Positions 24,883 through 33,566 of a stretch of 64,000 nucleotides of DNA are shown piece after piece. Where the stretch lies: the NCBI GenBank assembly GCA_902760805.1, contig CACWHY010000013.1, positions 1 to 64,000 of the forward strand, given 5' to 3'. The notes beneath the pieces were generated by a model. It was not told the origin of the DNA and did not search any database. It saw nothing but the letters and a program-made list of their open reading frames with translations. Position numbers and translations under genes: made by a program. The stretch is from Ruminococcus flavefaciens. GTDB taxonomy: Bacteria > Bacillota > Clostridia > Oscillospirales > Ruminococcaceae. Numbering within the stretch: position 1 is the first letter of the stretch; every line of letters starts with the position of its first letter.

Positions 24883-27618
24883 ATGAGTATTTTCGACCTA
24901 TCAAAAGACCCTCCGGAGCTCAGCCGTGACTGGCAGGTCTTCCAACAGTTCGTCGGCAATATCGGAGCCTTCACCTATATCGCAAAAAGCAAGGCCGCTC
25001 ACCTTGACGACGCCGCCTGTCGTATGCTGGGCTGTGCCAGGAACAGACTCAACGAGTTCGAGTTCTTCAACCTGCTTGAAAGGATCTCAAAAAATCCCGT
25101 TGAAGGGCAGAAGCACATCTACCGCTTCACTGCCGGAGGTGTGTCACGCTACATAAAAATGAATATCTATGAGAGCAGCGACGAATGGCTGGGCTTTGTC
25201 CAGGACTTCACCCGTCAGATCTCCGAAGCAAGCGAGAAAAGCAGCTTCGTGGAGTACGATCCCGTTACCAAGCTGCCCTCCTACCCGTCATTCTCGCAGA
25301 AGATCAAGAAGCTGCTTCCTGAGCTGCAAAGCTGCTGTCTGGCAACTCTTTACATCGACGGTATCGAGAAGCTGGGATCATTCCTGACCGTGGACAGCAC
25401 AAACAGCTGTATCGCTTCAGTTGCAGAGGCGCTCAAGGGCTTCGCCGGAGACAACGTGATCATCGGCGCTAAGTCTAACTATGAGATCTTCGCATTCTTC
25501 AAGGACTGCGATAAAATGCAGATCTACACTATCCTAAACAGCATGGATGAGGCCGTGCAGAACTGTATCCTTACCGACGATTTCGGCGAGATCATCGACA
25601 TCTCCGACAAGAGCAAGCTCAGCCTGTCTATCGGCTGCTCCTCTTATCCGGACGAGGCCTCGGATTTCAATATGCTGGTGAATTACTCAGAGTTCGCCCT
25701 GTATGAGGCCCGCACCGACCGCCGCCATGTTATCAACTGGTTTTCTGAGGAGAACTATATCCGTGAAAAGGACTCATACAAGAACGCCCAGGTCTTCTCC
25801 CGTATCGTTCAGGACAACCTGCTGACCTACTGCTTGCAGCCTATCGTGGAGACTCAGACCGGCGACATCGTGGCCTATGAGGCTCTTATGCGTACTACCG
25901 GCGACATAAAAATGACTCCCAAACAGCTCCTTGCTATCGCCGGCAGCCAGAACAACCTCTACGCTATCGAGAGGCTGACTATGTTCAATACCCTGAGGCT
26001 CCTCAGCGATAACCAGCAGGTCTTCGCCGAGAGAAAGCTGTTCATCAACTCAATGCCCGCAAGCCTTCTCACTGAGGAGGACTACAACGAGCTGTACCTC
26101 ACCTACGGCGAGCTTTTGGAGAAGTGCGTCATCGAGATCGTGGAGGACAGTGCCGCTACTCCCGAGGGCATCGAGACTATCCGCAAGAGGATCGCATTCT
26201 CCCACAGCCGCCTGGCTATCGACGACTACGGCACGGGCTACTCAAACAGCGCTAATCTGCTGAAATACTCCCCTGACTACATAAAGATCGACCGCTCGCT
26301 GATCAGCGATATCCATAACGATATGAAGAAGCAGCAGCTGGTCACTCAGATCATCGAGTTCTGCCGGGATAACCAGCTACAGTCTCTTGCCGAGGGCGTT
26401 GAGACCGTTCAGGAGATGAAGACCGTTATCCGCCTGGGAGTTGACCTGATCCAGGGCTACTACACATCTAAGCCCAAGCCCCTGTTCCTGGACAGCATCT
26501 CCAAGGACATCAAGGACGAGATCATCAAGACCAACCTGGAGGCTCGTCCCAACGGCGCCAAAAAGATCTACTCCGCCAGAAACGATAAGGAGATCGACGT
26601 TCTCAAGCTGGCCCTTGAGAAATACACGGATATCCACGTTTATCAGAGCCAGCTCACCATCGTGGGCGACCCCGATAAGCAGGTGAAGATGAACATCACC
26701 ATCATGGACAACCATAGCTGTGAGCTGACACTGAAAAACGTGAACATGGTCAGCGGAAACAGCAAGCCTACTATCGCTGTGGGCGAGTACGCACGGCTGG
26801 TGCTGAACGTTTCTAAGACCAATAAACTGGGATATTCCGGCATTTATGTGCCTATGGGCTCTCAGTTCGTATTGAACGGAAAGGGCAGCCTGACTATCGA
26901 CTGCTACGCCTCCTACGGCATCGGTATCGGAAACGATTATGAGCACAGCTACGGCGATATCACTATCGACATGGCCGGCTCACTGGAAATGATCACCAAC
27001 AGCATGGAGACCCTTTGCATCGGCGGCGGCTACAACGAGGACGACTCCGAGATCAAGCTCCTCTCCGGCAAGATCAAGATGTTCATGCACACCCACAACG
27101 GCCTTGCTGTTGGAAGCTACAACGGCGACGCTAACATCGAGATCGGTGAGAACTGCTCGCTGGATATGAACATCTCCGGCATCAAGGTTGCCGGTATCGG
27201 AAGCTGCCGTGGTATCGCTACGATCGCCTCCGACGGAAGCATCAATATGTCCTGCACCGGCGCTCAGGCCGTTGGTATCGGCGTTCTGGACGAGGGCGAG
27301 GGCAGCGTTCTGGTGAGAAAAGGCAAGATTTCCATGAAAATGCGCTCTGCACGTCAGGCCTGCATAGGTACCTTCGGCGGAAGCGTCAACGCTAAGATAA
27401 AGAATGCTGAGATCATCATCGACTCTGAGGGCGACGAGGTCGTAGGTATCGGCGACACCACCGGAAGCGGAAATCTCTCCGTGGTGGACTCCGCAGTTAC
27501 CATAACGATCCTTGCAAGCTCGCCTATCGACATCGGCTCGGGAGGCGACATACAGATCCAGAATTCCACAATAAATTCCCTTGTGAACAACAAGAGGATC
27601 TCTCACGAAAGCAACTGA
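24883..27618 (+). CDS. Cyclic-di-GMP phosphodiesterase (EAL) with degenerate GGDEF and C-terminal beta-helix
   Basis: 911 residues from ATG 24883 (GGGAG 7 bases upstream). Order: N-terminal PAS-like sensor (about 1-115), GGDEF-like domain whose signature reads SNYEIF (about residue 200), EAL domain (about 310-545) with intact motifs AYEALMR, INSMP, EIVED, DDYGTGYS, IKIDRS, AEGVET, QGYYTSKP, then about 340 residues of repeated short beta strands with Gly-rich turns (AVGEYARL, YGIGIGNDYE, CIGGGYNEDD, VAGIGSCRG, AVGIGVLDEG, ACIGTFGG, VVGIGDTTG). That last part looks like a right-handed beta-helix. There is no signal peptide or membrane helix, so it should be cytosolic. The EAL part should hydrolyse c-di-GMP; the helix may sense or bind a polymer or surface. 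Confidence 0.88.
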   Translation: MSIFDLSKDPPELSRDWQVFQQFVGNIGAFTYIAKSKAAHLDDAACRMLGCARNRLNEFEFFNLLERISKNPVEGQKHIYRFTAGGVSRYIKMNIYESSDEWLGFVQDFTRQISEASEKSSFVEYDPVTKLPSYPSFSQKIKKLLPELQSCCLATLYIDGIEKLGSFLTVDSTNSCIASVAEALKGFAGDNVIIGAKSNYEIFAFFKDCDKMQIYTILNSMDEAVQNCILTDDFGEIIDISDKSKLSLSIGCSSYPDEASDFNMLVNYSEFALYEARTDRRHVINWFSEENYIREKDSYKNAQVFSRIVQDNLLTYCLQPIVETQTGDIVAYEALMRTTGDIKMTPKQLLAIAGSQNNLYAIERLTMFNTLRLLSDNQQVFAERKLFINSMPASLLTEEDYNELYLTYGELLEKCVIEIVEDSAATPEGIETIRKRIAFSHSRLAIDDYGTGYSNSANLLKYSPDYIKIDRSLISDIHNDMKKQQLVTQIIEFCRDNQLQSLAEGVETVQEMKTVIRLGVDLIQGYYTSKPKPLFLDSISKDIKDEIIKTNLEARPNGAKKIYSARNDKEIDVLKLALEKYTDIHVYQSQLTIVGDPDKQVKMNITIMDNHSCELTLKNVNMVSGNSKPTIAVGEYARLVLNVSKTNKLGYSGIYVPMGSQFVLNGKGSLTIDCYASYGIGIGNDYEHSYGDITIDMAGSLEMITNSMETLCIGGGYNEDDSEIKLLSGKIKMFMHTHNGLAVGSYNGDANIEIGENCSLDMNISGIKVAGIGSCRGIATIASDGSINMSCTGAQAVGIGVLDEGEGSVLVRKGKISMKMRSARQACIGTFGGSVNAKIKNAEIIIDSEGDEVVGIGDTTGSGNLSVVDSAVTITILASSPIDIGSGGDIQIQNSTINSLVNNKRISHESN

Positions 27619-27660
27619 CAGAGGCTCTGTCAAGAATAAGAAAGAAGGTTTTTTCATAAA

Positions 27661-28755
27661 ATGAAGCTCGGAATGGTCGGCCTGCCCAACGTAGGCAAAA
27701 GCACACTTTTCAACGCTCTCACCAACGCAGGTGCTGAGTCCGCAAACTACCCCTTCTGCACTATCGAGAAGAACGTGGGTATCGTTTCAGTCCCTGATGA
27801 GAGGCTGGACAAGCTGGCGGAAATGTACGATCCGGACAAGTTCACCCCCGCAACTCTGGAGTTCGTGGACATCGCCGGTCTGGTAAAGGGCGCCTCAAAG
27901 GGCGAGGGACTGGGAAACAAGTTCCTGGCGGATATCCGTGAGGTGGACGCTATCGTTCACGTTGTAAGGTGCTTTGAAGACCCCAACATCATCCACGTTG
28001 ACGGCTCTATCAATCCCCTCCGTGACATCGAGACGATCAACCTTGAGCTGATCTTCTCCGACATCGAGATGATTGACCGCCGTATCGACCGTGCAAAGAA
28101 GGCCGCTAAGGGCGACAAGAAGTTCCTGGCTGAGATAGATTTCCTGGAGAGACTGAAGGCTCACCTGGAAAACGGAAAGTCCGCAAGAGGCTTCGACTTC
28201 ACCGATGACGAGCGTGAGCTGATCAAGTCAACTCCCCTGCTTTCCGCAAAGCCCGTTATCTACGCCGCAAACCTCTCTGAGGACGACTTCATCAACAACA
28301 TCGACACCAACGAGAACTACAAGGCTGTTAAGGCTCTGGCCGAGGAGGAGCACTCCGCAGTCCTGCCGATCTGTGCTCAGATCGAGGCTGAGATCTCCGA
28401 CATGGAGGAGGCTGACAAGGCTGAGTTCCTGGGCGAGCTGGGACTTGAGGTATCCGGCCTCAACCGCATCATCAAGGAGGGCTATTCTCTCCTGGGACTG
28501 ATCTCGTTCCTCACCGCCGGCAAGCAGGAGGTCCGTGCTTGGACCATAACTCGTGGAACTAAGGCTCCTCAGGCAGCCGGAAAGATCCACACCGACTTTG
28601 AGAAGGGCTTTATCCGTGCTGAGGTCATTTCCTTCGACGCTCTTATGGAGTGCGGAACTATGGCTGCGGCCAAGGAAAAGGGTCTTGTTCGTCTTGAGGG
28701 CAAGGAGTACGTTATGCAGGACGGCGACATCGTTCTGTTCAGATTTAATGTATAA
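27661..28755 (+). CDS. ychF: Redox-regulated ribosome-associated ATPase YchF
   Basis: 364 residues, the family length. G1 GLPNVGKST, G3 DIAGLVKGASKGEGLGNKF, the YchF-specific NLSEDDF in place of NKxD, and a C-terminal TGS-like domain (TFFTAG-equivalent FLTAGKQEVRAWTI, GKIHTDFEKGFIRAEVI). Binds ribosomes and prefers ATP over GTP. Confidence 0.96.
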   Translation: MKLGMVGLPNVGKSTLFNALTNAGAESANYPFCTIEKNVGIVSVPDERLDKLAEMYDPDKFTPATLEFVDIAGLVKGASKGEGLGNKFLADIREVDAIVHVVRCFEDPNIIHVDGSINPLRDIETINLELIFSDIEMIDRRIDRAKKAAKGDKKFLAEIDFLERLKAHLENGKSARGFDFTDDERELIKSTPLLSAKPVIYAANLSEDDFINNIDTNENYKAVKALAEEEHSAVLPICAQIEAEISDMEEADKAEFLGELGLEVSGLNRIIKEGYSLLGLISFLTAGKQEVRAWTITRGTKAPQAAGKIHTDFEKGFIRAEVISFDALMECGTMAAAKEKGLVRLEGKEYVMQDGDIVLFRFNV

Positions 28756-28761
28756 AAAAGA

Positions 28762-28788
28762 GGGCAGCCGCTGAGCTGCCCTTTCTTT
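28762..28788 (+). terminator. Terminator after ychF
   Basis: GGGCAGC (28762-28768), GCTGCCC (28775-28781), T-rich tail. Confidence 0.88.
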
Positions 28789-28793
28789 ATCCG

Positions 28794-28821
28794 AAAAAAA
28801 AGGAGCGCCTAGGCGCTCCCT
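28794..28821 (-). terminator. Terminator of the NfeD-stomatin operon
   Basis: Minus strand: GGAGCGCC-TA-GGCGCTCC-type palindrome followed by eight Ts. Confidence 0.9.
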
Positions 28822-28826
28822 TTTGA

Positions 28827-29795
28827 TTACTGGCCGTCCTTTCCAACGATGCCCTTCAGACCTGCGGCAAGTCCCGCAATGCCCTGGATCTCGCTGGGGA
28901 TGATGATCTTTGTTGCCTTGCCGTCTGCGGCCTTGGCGAAGGATTCCAGAGATTTGAGCTGGATAACACGCTCCGAAGGATTTGCGTTGTTCAGCTTTAC
29001 AAGGCTCTCTGCAACAGCCTGCTGTACCATTTCGATAGCCTGAGCCTCACCGGTAGCCTCAAGGATCTTCTGCTCCTTAACGGCGTCTGCACGGAGGATC
29101 ATAGCCTCCTTCTCAGCCTGAGCCTCAAGGATCTGAGCCTGCTTCTTAGCCTCTGCACGGAGGATCTGAGACTCCTTCTCACCCTCTGCAACTAGGATCT
29201 GAGACTTCTTCTCACCCTCTGCCTGGAGGATCTTCTCACGGCGCTCACGCTCGGCCTTCATCTGCTTCTCCATAGCGTCCTGGATCTCAGGAGGAGGAAG
29301 GATGTTCTTCAGCTCGACACGGTTTACCTTGATACCCCAGCGGTCTGTAGCCTGGTCAAGGATAGCTGTGATCTTGGAGTTGATAACGTCTCTTGATGTA
29401 AGTGTGGAGTCCAGGTCCATCTCACCGATGATGTTACGGAGAGTTGTTGCGGACAGATTTTCGATAGCAGTAAGGGGATGATCAACGCCGTAGGTGTACT
29501 GTTTAGCGTTGGTGATCTGGTAGAATACGACGGTGTCGATCTTCATGGTAACGTTATCCTTGGTGATAACTGACTGAGGCTTGAAGTCGACTACCTTCTC
29601 CTTGAGGGAGATCTTTCCGGCGATGCGGTCAATGAAGGGACAGAGAACGTGGATACCTGTCTCCCACTCAGAATTGAATGAGCCGAAGCGCTCAACAACG
29701 AAAACGTGTGCCTGAGGTACGATCTTGATACATCTGATGAATACGATCAGAAGGAAGATCAGTACAACAGCAATAATAATAGCAAGTTTGTCCAT
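28827..29795 (-). CDS. SPFH/Band 7 (stomatin-like) membrane protein
   Basis: 322 residues from ATG 29795 (GGAGGAAATTATT upstream). One N-terminal membrane helix (LAIIIAVVLIFLLIVFI), the SPFH domain (IVPQAHVFVVERFGSFNSEW, TLRNIIGEMDLDSTLTSRD, VELKNILPPPEIQDAMEKQM), then six consecutive 11-residue coiled-coil repeats of the type ILxAEGEKxSQ, and a short C-terminal tail. Such proteins form ring-shaped scaffolds in membrane microdomains. The upstream gene on the same strand is an NfeD protein, the usual partner. Confidence 0.92.
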   Translation of the reverse strand: MDKLAIIIAVVLIFLLIVFIRCIKIVPQAHVFVVERFGSFNSEWETGIHVLCPFIDRIAGKISLKEKVVDFKPQSVITKDNVTMKIDTVVFYQITNAKQYTYGVDHPLTAIENLSATTLRNIIGEMDLDSTLTSRDVINSKITAILDQATDRWGIKVNRVELKNILPPPEIQDAMEKQMKAERERREKILQAEGEKKSQILVAEGEKESQILRAEAKKQAQILEAQAEKEAMILRADAVKEQKILEATGEAQAIEMVQQAVAESLVKLNNANPSERVIQLKSLESFAKAADGKATKIIIPSEIQGIAGLAAGLKGIVGKDGQ

Positions 29796-29816
29796 AATAA
29801 TTTCCTCCAATAAAAT

Positions 29817-30257
29817 TTACCGGTCAGACTTTTCGCCGACCACAAGTTTTGCGCCCTGAACCTCTTTCACGACGACTATGCTCCCCTTAGGGATAGGTTT
29901 GCCGTCGGCGGCAACAGCGCTCCAGTCAACGCCGTTCAGCGTGACTCTGCCGGTGCCTGCGTCCTGATCGATGTCCTCGATCACAACGGCAGTCTTGCCG
30001 ACGTCAAGGTCTGAATTGGTCGAAACATAACCCCTGTTTTGGCGCTTTTTCCTGATGACTGGCAGAGTTATGGCAAGGAAAACTGCGGATGTGATAAGGA
30101 ATATCACCAGCTCCTGCAAGGTGCTCAGCTCGAAGAAATAAGCGCATATCATCGTGATCATAGAGCCAGCCGCAAGCCAGATCGATACCAGCTGAACAGT
30201 TGCGATCTCCATAACGACGAAGATAACGACCATTATCGCCCAGAACAAAACATCCAA
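29817..30257 (-). CDS. NfeD-family membrane protein
   Basis: 146 residues from TTG 30257 (AAAGGGGG 7 bases upstream; a TTG at 30275 overlaps that site). Two or three membrane helices (FWAIMVVIFVVMEIATVQLV; MITMICAYFF; LVIFLITSAVFLAITLPVI), then a C-terminal OB-fold (DVGKTAVVIEDID, GRVTLNGVDWSAVA, IPKGSIVVVKEVQGAKLVV). It works with the adjacent SPFH protein. It is the short NfeD form, without the ClpP-like protease domain. Confidence 0.9.
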   Translation of the reverse strand: MDVLFWAIMVVIFVVMEIATVQLVSIWLAAGSMITMICAYFFELSTLQELVIFLITSAVFLAITLPVIRKKRQNRGYVSTNSDLDVGKTAVVIEDIDQDAGTGRVTLNGVDWSAVAADGKPIPKGSIVVVKEVQGAKLVVGEKSDR

Positions 30258-30303
30258 GGTAAGTCCCCCTTTCAAAAATATTTGTAGTAATCCCTACAGG
30301 CTT

Positions 30304-30332
30304 ATTTTATCACATTCTGTAGAATTTTGCAA
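30304..30332 (-). promoter_or_regulatory. Promoter of the NfeD-stomatin operon
   Basis: Minus strand: TTGCAA (30332-30327), 17 bases, TAAAAT (30309-30304). Confidence 0.75.
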
Positions 30333-30441
30333 TATCTCCGGCGAATTTTTCATCAATTTGTCATCTACAGTACGGCAAGGGGCTCCACACACTTCACGGT
30401 CTAATTCCTTTGCCTGACACCATGGCTGAAGGCCAGAGGCT

Positions 30442-30509
30442 CAGATCTTGATCAAATCTGTGTCAATTCTTCCAAATGACTTGATTTTTTGGCCAAAAAC
30501 CTGTATAAT
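30442..30509 (+). promoter_or_regulatory. Promoter and candidate operators of the sugar ABC operon
   Basis: TTGATT (30481-30486), 17-base spacer, TATAAT (30504-30509). The spacer contains the perfect 12-base palindrome TTTTGGCCAAAA (30487-30498). Upstream, 30442-30460 is a near-palindrome centred on TTGATCAA with CAGAT/ATCTG arms. Both are plausible repressor or activator sites; neither is proven. Confidence 0.75.
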
Positions 30510-30544
30510 ATGTGTATATCATTATATCATAAGGAACTGAGAGT

Positions 30545-31852
30545 ATGAAAAATATTTTATCTATACTAACAGTGCTGTGCTGTGTGCTGACTCTCACTGC
30601 CTGCGGCGGAGGGAAAACAGCCTCCGTCACCGAGCCCGACGGCTCACTTGACCCCTGCACTCTGCGCTTCTCTTGGTGGGGAGGCGACGACCGCCATGAG
30701 GCAACTCTCGCTGCGATCGACCTGTGGAGCTCCCTCCACCCTGAGATCAAGATCGTGCCGGAGTACGGCGGCTGGGACGGCTGGACGGAAAAAGTCGCTG
30801 CTCAGATCAGCGGAGGTACTGCTCCCGATGTCATGCAAATCAACTACGACTGGCTGATTTCCTTCGCAGGGAAGGACACCTTCTACGACCTGGACAAGCT
30901 GGGCTCTCAGCTGGACATCTCCGGCTTTTCCGACGAGGTGCTGTCATTCGGCAAAAACGACGGGAGCCTTCTGGCTGTGCCTGTGTCTCTCAGCGGACGT
31001 GGACTGTTCTACAACTCACAGGTCTACAGCAAGCTGGGCGTAGGTTTCCCCTCGACCTGGTCGGAGCTGACCGCTTTAGGCAAGCCATTCAGCAGAGCCG
31101 GGATCTACCCTCTGGATCTGGATATACAGTCCGGCGGAACTGCCTGGTATCTGGCTGTTGTAAAGGTGCAGCAGGACACCGGAAGAGAATTCCTCTCAAT
31201 GGACGGCAAGCTGGGCTTCACCGTGGAGGACATCGAGGCTGCTCTGGAGTTCTACAAGGAGCTGGAGGAAGCTCACGTCATCCGCACCGTCAAGACCCGC
31301 ACCGATGAGGACGGCAGCGCTGCACTTTATCAGTCGCCGGGATTTATTGGCGGAAGCGTTGCCGGCGTCCTTGAATGGGGAAGCTCTGTGGGCAAGTACG
31401 AAATGGTGCTCCCTGAGGGCGTTTTGCAGGCCGGCCCCTTCCTCACAGGCGATGACGGAAAAAGCGGCGGCTGGATGATCAAGCCCTCGCTGCTGTACTC
31501 CATCTCAGGCAAGACCGCTCACCCCGACGAGGCCGCTGCCTTCATCAGCTTCCTCCTGAACAACGAGGACTGCGCTGATGTTCTGGGAACTACCCGTGGC
31601 ATCCCGGCCTCACGATACGCTGAGGAGAGCCTTGAGAAAAGCGGCAAGCTCACCGGACTTGCTCAGGCAAGCGACGAGATGCTTGAGGAGCTCGACACCG
31701 TTACGATCAGCCCATATATGGAGCTGACCCGCATGAAGGAGTTCTACAATTCTGCTATAGAGGCCGTATCCTACGGCAGCGCAGACCCCCATGAGGCAGC
31801 ACAGGAAATGTACGATTCGATAACTGCTTATCTGGAGAAGATGAGAAAATGA
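30545..31852 (+). CDS. ABC transporter sugar-binding lipoprotein
   Basis: 435 residues. Lipoprotein signal (VLCCVLTLTACGGG, lipidated Cys about 20), then a family 1 extracellular solute-binding fold: LRFSWWGGDDRHEATLAAID, IVPEYGGWDGWTEKVAAQIS, APDVMQINYDWL, and YKMP-like GMKxP features near LLYSISGKTAHPDEAAAF. It captures an oligosaccharide outside the membrane and feeds the two permeases that follow (four-base overlap). No ATPase gene is in the operon, so a shared MsmK-type ATPase elsewhere is likely. Substrate inferred from the GH105 gene: pectin-derived (rhamnogalacturonan) sugars. Confidence 0.92.
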   Translation: MKNILSILTVLCCVLTLTACGGGKTASVTEPDGSLDPCTLRFSWWGGDDRHEATLAAIDLWSSLHPEIKIVPEYGGWDGWTEKVAAQISGGTAPDVMQINYDWLISFAGKDTFYDLDKLGSQLDISGFSDEVLSFGKNDGSLLAVPVSLSGRGLFYNSQVYSKLGVGFPSTWSELTALGKPFSRAGIYPLDLDIQSGGTAWYLAVVKVQQDTGREFLSMDGKLGFTVEDIEAALEFYKELEEAHVIRTVKTRTDEDGSAALYQSPGFIGGSVAGVLEWGSSVGKYEMVLPEGVLQAGPFLTGDDGKSGGWMIKPSLLYSISGKTAHPDEAAAFISFLLNNEDCADVLGTTRGIPASRYAEESLEKSGKLTGLAQASDEMLEELDTVTISPYMELTRMKEFYNSAIEAVSYGSADPHEAAQEMYDSITAYLEKMRK

Positions 31853-32742
31853 AAAACCGCACCTACCACAACCCTGTGGGCGTAGGGAAATACACCGGGC
31901 TGCTGCTGATCTCGCCCTTTCTGGCGGGAGCTCTGCTGCTGACCCTGTACCCCTTCGTCAGCTCATTCATTCTGGGACTGACGGACTGCGGGCTGATCGG
32001 TCAGCCTGAGCTCATAGGTCTGGAGAACTACCGTGAGATCCTTTCAAGCCGGGAGTTTCTCCAAAGCGCCGGAGTGACCCTCCGCTACGCTGCCATACTC
32101 GTTCCGCTGAAGCTGATCGTTTCTCTGGGAGTCGCCCTGCTGCTGAACATCGAGCTAAAGGGCATCGGCGCCTACAGGACGGCCTTCTACATACCGTCGA
32201 TCCTTGGTGCAAATCTGGCCGTCGTGATCATGTGGCAGTTCCTGTTCACCTCCGGCGGCCTGGCAAACCAGCTCCTGAAACTTTTCGGAGCCCAGCCAGC
32301 CGGCTGGTACGGAGACTCAGCCCATGCAACTGCGATCATCATTCTGCTCAGGCTGTGGGAATTCGGCTCAGCAATGGTGATCTTCCTCAGCGCTCTCCGG
32401 GACATCCCCAGGGAGTACCATGAGGCCGCAAAGGTGGACGGCTGCGGCAGTATACGGGGATTTTTCGCCATAACTCTGCCTCTGCTGAAGGACGTGATCT
32501 TCCTCAACCTTATCTTGCAGACCATTTCTGCCTTGCAGGAGTTCAACGCCCCCTACATGATCACCGGCGGCGGTCCCATGGGAAGCACCACTACTGTGGG
32601 AATGGTGATCTATGACGAGATGTTCCGCTACCACAACGCCGGCTACGCAAACGCTGTCTCATGGACACTTTTCGTGACGATAACGGCAGTAGTGCTGCTG
32701 CTTTTCAAGGTCACGGGCCGCATCAGGAAGGAGCATCCATGA
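31849..32742 (+). CDS. ABC sugar permease, MalF/UgpA type
   Basis: 297 residues with six membrane helices (first: GLLLISPFLAGALLLTLYPF). The EAA loop EYHEAAKVDGCGSIRGFFAITLP docks the ATPase. The ATG overlaps the binding-protein stop, and its own stop overlaps the next permease. Confidence 0.93.
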   Translation: MKNRTYHNPVGVGKYTGLLLISPFLAGALLLTLYPFVSSFILGLTDCGLIGQPELIGLENYREILSSREFLQSAGVTLRYAAILVPLKLIVSLGVALLLNIELKGIGAYRTAFYIPSILGANLAVVIMWQFLFTSGGLANQLLKLFGAQPAGWYGDSAHATAIIILLRLWEFGSAMVIFLSALRDIPREYHEAAKVDGCGSIRGFFAITLPLLKDVIFLNLILQTISALQEFNAPYMITGGGPMGSTTTVGMVIYDEMFRYHNAGYANAVSWTLFVTITAVVLLLFKVTGRIRKEHP

Positions 32743-33566
32743 AAAAGCTCCTGAGATACCTGATCCTGACAGCGATAGCAGCGATGATGATCTATCCACT
32801 GCTCTGGCTTGTGGGAGCCTCGCTGAAATCAAATGACGAGATCTTCTCGTCAGCCTGGTTTATCCCCAAAAACCCCGACTTTTCGGTGTATATCGGTGCC
32901 TGGAAAACCGTCACTCCCTACACCATGGGACACTATTTCCTCAACACCTTCCTCATTATTCTCCCGAAGACCCTATTTGCGGTGATCTCGTCTGTGCTGG
33001 TGGCTTACGGCTTCGCACGATTTGATTTTCCGCTGAAAAAGCTGAGCTTCGCCCTCCTCATGGGAACTATGTTCATGCCGTCGATCGTAACGGTGATGCC
33101 CATGTACATTTTATGGAGCAGGCTCGGACTTCTTGACACTTACATCCCGCTTACTCTGCCGGCGCTCTTTGCAGCCGAGGGCTCCTTCGTGTTCATGCTG
33201 ATCCAGTTCATGAAGGGGATCCCCAAGGAATTCGACGAGGCCGCAAGGATCGACGGCTGCGGAGCTCTCCGCACCCTCTTCTACATACTTCTGCCCTGTA
33301 TCAAGCCGGTAGTGGTCTCGATCACCGTTTTCACCTTCCTCTGGACCATGAACGACTTCCTCACGCCCCTGATCATGATCAGCTCCGTGGAGAAGTACCC
33401 CCTTTCCCTGGCGTTAAGGCTGTCTGCGGACAGCACAGGCGACGGCTATGAGCAGAACAGAGTGCTGGCCATGTCGGTCATCGGACTTATCCCGTCCGTG
33501 GCTGTTTTTGGACTGGCTCAGAAAAAATTCGTAAGCGGAATCACTGCAGGAGGACTATCCGGATGA
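32739..33566 (+). CDS. ABC sugar permease, MalG/UgpE type
   Basis: 275 residues from ATG 32739 (ATGA overlap). Six helices, beginning YLILTAIAAMMIYPLLWLVG. EAA loop EFDEAARIDGCGALRTLFYI. Forms the channel with the preceding permease. Confidence 0.93.
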   Translation: MKKLLRYLILTAIAAMMIYPLLWLVGASLKSNDEIFSSAWFIPKNPDFSVYIGAWKTVTPYTMGHYFLNTFLIILPKTLFAVISSVLVAYGFARFDFPLKKLSFALLMGTMFMPSIVTVMPMYILWSRLGLLDTYIPLTLPALFAAEGSFVFMLIQFMKGIPKEFDEAARIDGCGALRTLFYILLPCIKPVVVSITVFTFLWTMNDFLTPLIMISSVEKYPLSLALRLSADSTGDGYEQNRVLAMSVIGLIPSVAVFGLAQKKFVSGITAGGLSG

